Assembly (NCBI GenBank): GCA_032164245.1
Contig: JAVMKO010000022.1
Span: 14,383,845-14,447,844 of the forward strand
Source of the DNA: Sternotherus odoratus
Lineage: Eukaryota > Chordata > Testudines > Kinosternidae
DNA length: 64,000 bases
Direction: 5' to 3'
Shown: one piece after another, positions 60,547 through 64,000 of the stretch
Numbering within the stretch: position 1 is the stretch's first letter
Layout of the letters: each line of letters opens with the position of its first letter
The notes under the pieces: generated by a model
What the model was told of the DNA's origin: nothing
The model's input: the letters and a program-made list of their open reading frames with translations, nothing else
Database searches by the model: none
Translations under genes and position numbers: made by a program

Positions 60547-63500
60547 ATCTTAGGTATCTATGAAACACCCAGTCCTAATTTCTGATAGTATAATGGATGA
60601 ATAGTGAGAATAAGAACAAAACTTTGCTTTTCATGATTGCAAGAGAACATAATGTAGTGTTTTAATTCAAGCCCATCTTTCTCCCTGGACTGAGGTATTT
60701 TCCCACCACTTTATTCTAGGAAAGCATTTGATAACTTAATGAGAATTTATATCTTCCATTGACATTATTTCTCTATTAATTTTACTAGGAAGATTTCTCT
60801 GATGTGTTTGACATTAAACAGAAGAGTCTTCATATTATCTAATACCAAGCCAACTGGAATAAGAGAAGAATGAACACCCCCTAATGCTAAACAGGAGCTG
60901 TTCACTGTATCTCTGAACTTTTTCTCCCTGGGTCTTAGCTGAGTAATGGAATTTTTGAAATCTGTGTAAATCCTAGCTGAAAGGTGCTGCCTGATGAAAT
61001 TTCCATGGCTGAAGTTCAATCTCTGGTTTTCACTCCCATGCTATAACATAGAATTCTACCTTCTGAAGACCATTCTTTTTGATTTAGCTGTGTTGTACAA
61101 AAAACTACATGAAGGGAAGGTTAAGACTGCACAAGTAAGTGCTCAAAAGTCAGGAAATGCCAAAGAAATGTTGTTGTCAGAGCTACAGAAGTGAGCACAA
61201 GCCTGAAAGTTGCCAAAAAAGGAAACCATAGGATGAACTTGTATTGCAAACAAAACTATTCCCTCATCCCAGATCTCAGGGCTTTAGATTATTATTATTT
61301 TATTAAATGTATAAGAGCAGGGTTTAGAAACCCCTATCAGGTTGGGGCCCCATATTGCTAGATGCTGTAGACATATTGTAAAGATAGACCCTGGCCCACT
61401 GCGTAGGCATTCTTAAATTAAGTCAAGATGCAACAGGTTTGTGAAATAAACAAAGGGGAATCAGGTGGCAGGGAGAAGGGATGGGGTAACAGTAACATTT
61501 CTTCACAGACTAGCTGTATGCAACTAACCCTTCTAGCATGTGGTTAGAACCCTTTTTCTGGTTCTCTCCTCCCCCCCCGCCCCAGCGTCTTCATAATCAG
61601 TATCTTTATATGAGTAAGTGACATCACTACAAAAGCCACTCTCATCCATTTTACAATTCCTAGTGCCTGAGCCTGCACCCACTGACATCAGTGGTGAAGG
61701 ATTGGGCCTCTAGTCACCATCAATGATTGTACTGCATCATGAAAAGTGCCATAAAGTGAAGAACAAGCAGTTGAGAGCTTGTATTTCTTCAGAGATCCTA
61801 CTGTTCTGTCATTTCTCCATGCAGGCCATGAAATTCCAAATCTGCAGGGCAGGCAATTATTTTCCTTTCATATGCACTGCCATTTACATTAGCGGCAGTT
61901 AGAGAATTCCAGAACATGCTGAAAGACAATTTCGATTTTGGCAGATATCGGCTCCTATATTTTTATCTTGGTACATGTGAACCAATCATTACAATGGTAA
62001 ACCCAGCAAAAAATTATCCAATGAGGATGAAACTGACTGTCATGCAGACAGCCCGCAGAAGTGCTTGGCACCACTTACATGCAGAGATGTTAAGTGGAAT
62101 GTAAGTAGTGAACAGGCTTTTGGGCTGATCTTCTGCACGGGTGAATTTCACCCCTAGTTCATAGAATTTTGTATACTAGCTTCTGCATGACTAGAAACAT
62201 ATTCCCATTCCAGAAATACTGTAAAGACATCTGTACCTTTATCACCTTAGTATATTCATGTGGACAATTATTCATCCAAGAAATAGGTGTGCAGAAAATG
62301 TGCAGATTTCACAATTTCCCCAAGAAATGGTGCATTTATGTAATTCTCAGAACACAGTATATTAAGTATTTATTATTTTTTCATTATACCTTTATGCCTG
62401 TCTTTATTCCTGTAAAATTGAAAATACATATAGCCAAAATTAGACTAGTTTTGATGGACAAGTATTCATGTTTAACTGCTTTCTCTCCCAGTTTTGAACA
62501 TCTTGCTGCCACCAGTTATGCTTCTTTTGCATGGCATATAGTAAAAAAGCTTTAATAGTATAATCAATTATCTTAACATATTCTCTGCCCACATACAACA
62601 ACAGTTATTGTGATGCAGTTAACAATGAGTTTTCCAAGGATTCCTGATTGTTTTGGGGTTCTCTTCTTTTATCATGTAGTGATTTACAGTAAAGAGCTGA
62701 AACATCATTATTTTACATTGAAATGGCCAACATTACTATCCAGGCACTATTGCCCATATATAACAGATCTCAGATGGACTCTCAGAGAGTTAGCCAAAAG
62801 CAATAGTTGACGCCATAATTTCTATTTTATTTTTAATGAAAAACAACAAAAAGTGACCACAGTGATTTGCAATCAAAGTCTAAGTAGCTTTTAAAGGACT
62901 ATTACTTTTCTGAGATTCTGCCCTTTGTTTAAATTTTGTTTGACAAGTGCTTTATAAATGAGCAGAAGAGGTGGTTTATGTTTCATTAATGAGGTTGATA
63001 GTGGTTAATTACTGACATGGCATAAACAATCCAATGCCAGATCAAGTAGAAAGGGTCAGTTATGCAGAAAAGATCCATCTGGACCAGATATGATTTCCTT
63101 TAACTATTTGGATACCAAACCATTTATAGACAAGATCTCCTGAGAACTCAAACCCAGAAGAGTTCTGAATTCTATTACTCTTATTGATGCCTGGCTTGGA
63201 ACATAAAACAGGATTTAGGAACAAAAACTTTCTGTACAAGCTGTCTGCTGAGCTCAGACTCCAGAAGGAGCTCATCACATTTCTTAGACCATTGAATAGA
63301 TGGAGGCATCCTCACCCCACAGGATGGCCTGTAGAGGGGCCCACTATGATGCTAATGAATTAAATGAGGCTGCCAAAGTAGTGTGACATGAGAAATATAA
63401 GAGGGTCTTTCAGGTCAGACTCACAGCATCATCACAGCTGATTATTCTTGAATATGAACTTACATGTGCCTTCCATACACTGTACTATGGTATTTCCAGA

Positions 63501-64000
63501 CTCCAGCTCCTGACATACATAACCTGTTCTATCAATCTCTGGAGCCTGGATGCATAAATAAAATAAAGTAAACCTTCCCAGTCAAGCAAAGCATGCTCAC
63601 GGAATGGGGTGATTTCCTTTGCCATCACACTGTGGACCAGATAGGGTTAGCAGTGTTTTCAAACCAGAGCTGTGTCTTATTGCTAAACAATTTGTAAATC
63701 AGTTTATGCTGATTATTTGCCTCATATGATCATTTTGATTGTTTGAATTAATTTGCTGTGTCGGGAACTAAGATATACTACCAAGATTGACTGGTTCTTG
63801 TGAACAATATAGAGCAAAAAATGAGAAAACTCATGGCTTTGTCATAGCAAAAAAAAAGTATAGAAATGAGCGGCTAATCCTGCGGTAACAACAAAAACTG
63901 CTGTTGTACATATATGTCAGTAAACCAGGGGCAAATATGAAATGTGACCCAAGTCCAAACTTAAACCATATGATGCTTCGTCAACATCACATCAGGCAGG

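Larger units (their letters stand above)
54640..64000. other. Intergenic tail without supportable genes
   Basis: Apart from the repeats listed separately, this AT-rich stretch has only short ORFs with no recognisable product. SYCP1 is expected to the right in this gene order, but I could not establish any of its exons here. A marginal exon-like segment at 61088-61134 is discussed under findings. Confidence 0.45.

Noticed and set aside
61916..62104. 62-codon plus-strand ORF (MLKDNFDFGRYR...)
   Set aside because: The start resembles the LKDNFGF phrase of cold-shock domains by chance only; the rest does not match, and there are no splice sites or neighbouring exons to support it.

Overview
This window looks like nuclear DNA from a sauropsid, most likely a turtle. 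The genes are split into short exons with kilobase introns and CpG-island promoters. The introns carry CR1 LINEs read in both directions, hAT-type MITEs with 8-bp target duplications, a short retroposon with the core AAGCTTATG, MIR and L2 relics, and a Ty3/Gypsy fossil. The turtle assignment is inferred from this repeat repertoire and from vertebrate gene order. It is not proven by any species marker.

Only two protein-coding genes are supported, both on the minus strand. CSDE1 (UNR, cold-shock-domain RNA-binding protein) runs from its CpG-island promoter near 41.4 kb leftwards to 3.2 kb. I could place 18 core coding exons that join in frame to 781 codons, plus an in-frame alternative N-terminal exon (30.4-30.55 kb), a further upstream open exon (35.05-35.13 kb) and the 5' UTR exon. 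The last short coding exon (about 15-17 residues in relatives) and the 3' UTR lie off the left edge. SIKE1 (suppressor of IKBKE/TBK1, STRIPAK-associated coiled-coil protein) is complete: five coding exons from 48.66 to 45.59 kb encode 207 residues, with a probable 3' UTR to about 43.7 kb and a CpG-island promoter at 49.8-50.6 kb. The order CSDE1-SIKE1 on one strand matches the conserved amniote block NRAS-CSDE1-SIKE1-SYCP1 (established knowledge). NRAS should lie just left of the window and SYCP1 to the right.

Layout: 1-3.2 kb last visible CSDE1 intron with an L2-like relic; 3.2-30.6 kb CSDE1 coding exons among repeats; 30.6-41.3 kb CSDE1 5' introns, including a cluster of inverted-repeat elements at 32.6-34 kb; 40.3-41.85 kb CSDE1 promoter CpG island with ZNF143-, BANP- and NRF1-type sites; 41.9-43.7 kb short intergenic gap containing a 665-bp hAT; 43.7-48.7 kb SIKE1; 49.06-49.80 kb GC-rich minisatellite in the probable SIKE1 5' intron; 49.8-50.6 kb SIKE1 CpG island; 50.7-64 kb intergenic, with a decayed Ty3/Gypsy element (51-53.5 kb), hAT and MIR copies, a fold-back retroposon at 60.4 kb and no convincing gene.

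I found no new self-contained biological system. The strongest second-look items are: a GC-AG intron in CSDE1 whose donor is followed by an 11-nt U run and an AAUAAA (possible intronic polyadenylation); a T17 tract directly before the 31-residue cassette exon; an in-frame open upstream exon with a NAGNAG acceptor; a uORF in the CSDE1 leader; the SIKE1 intronic G-rich minisatellite; and several well-dated nested transposon insertions.
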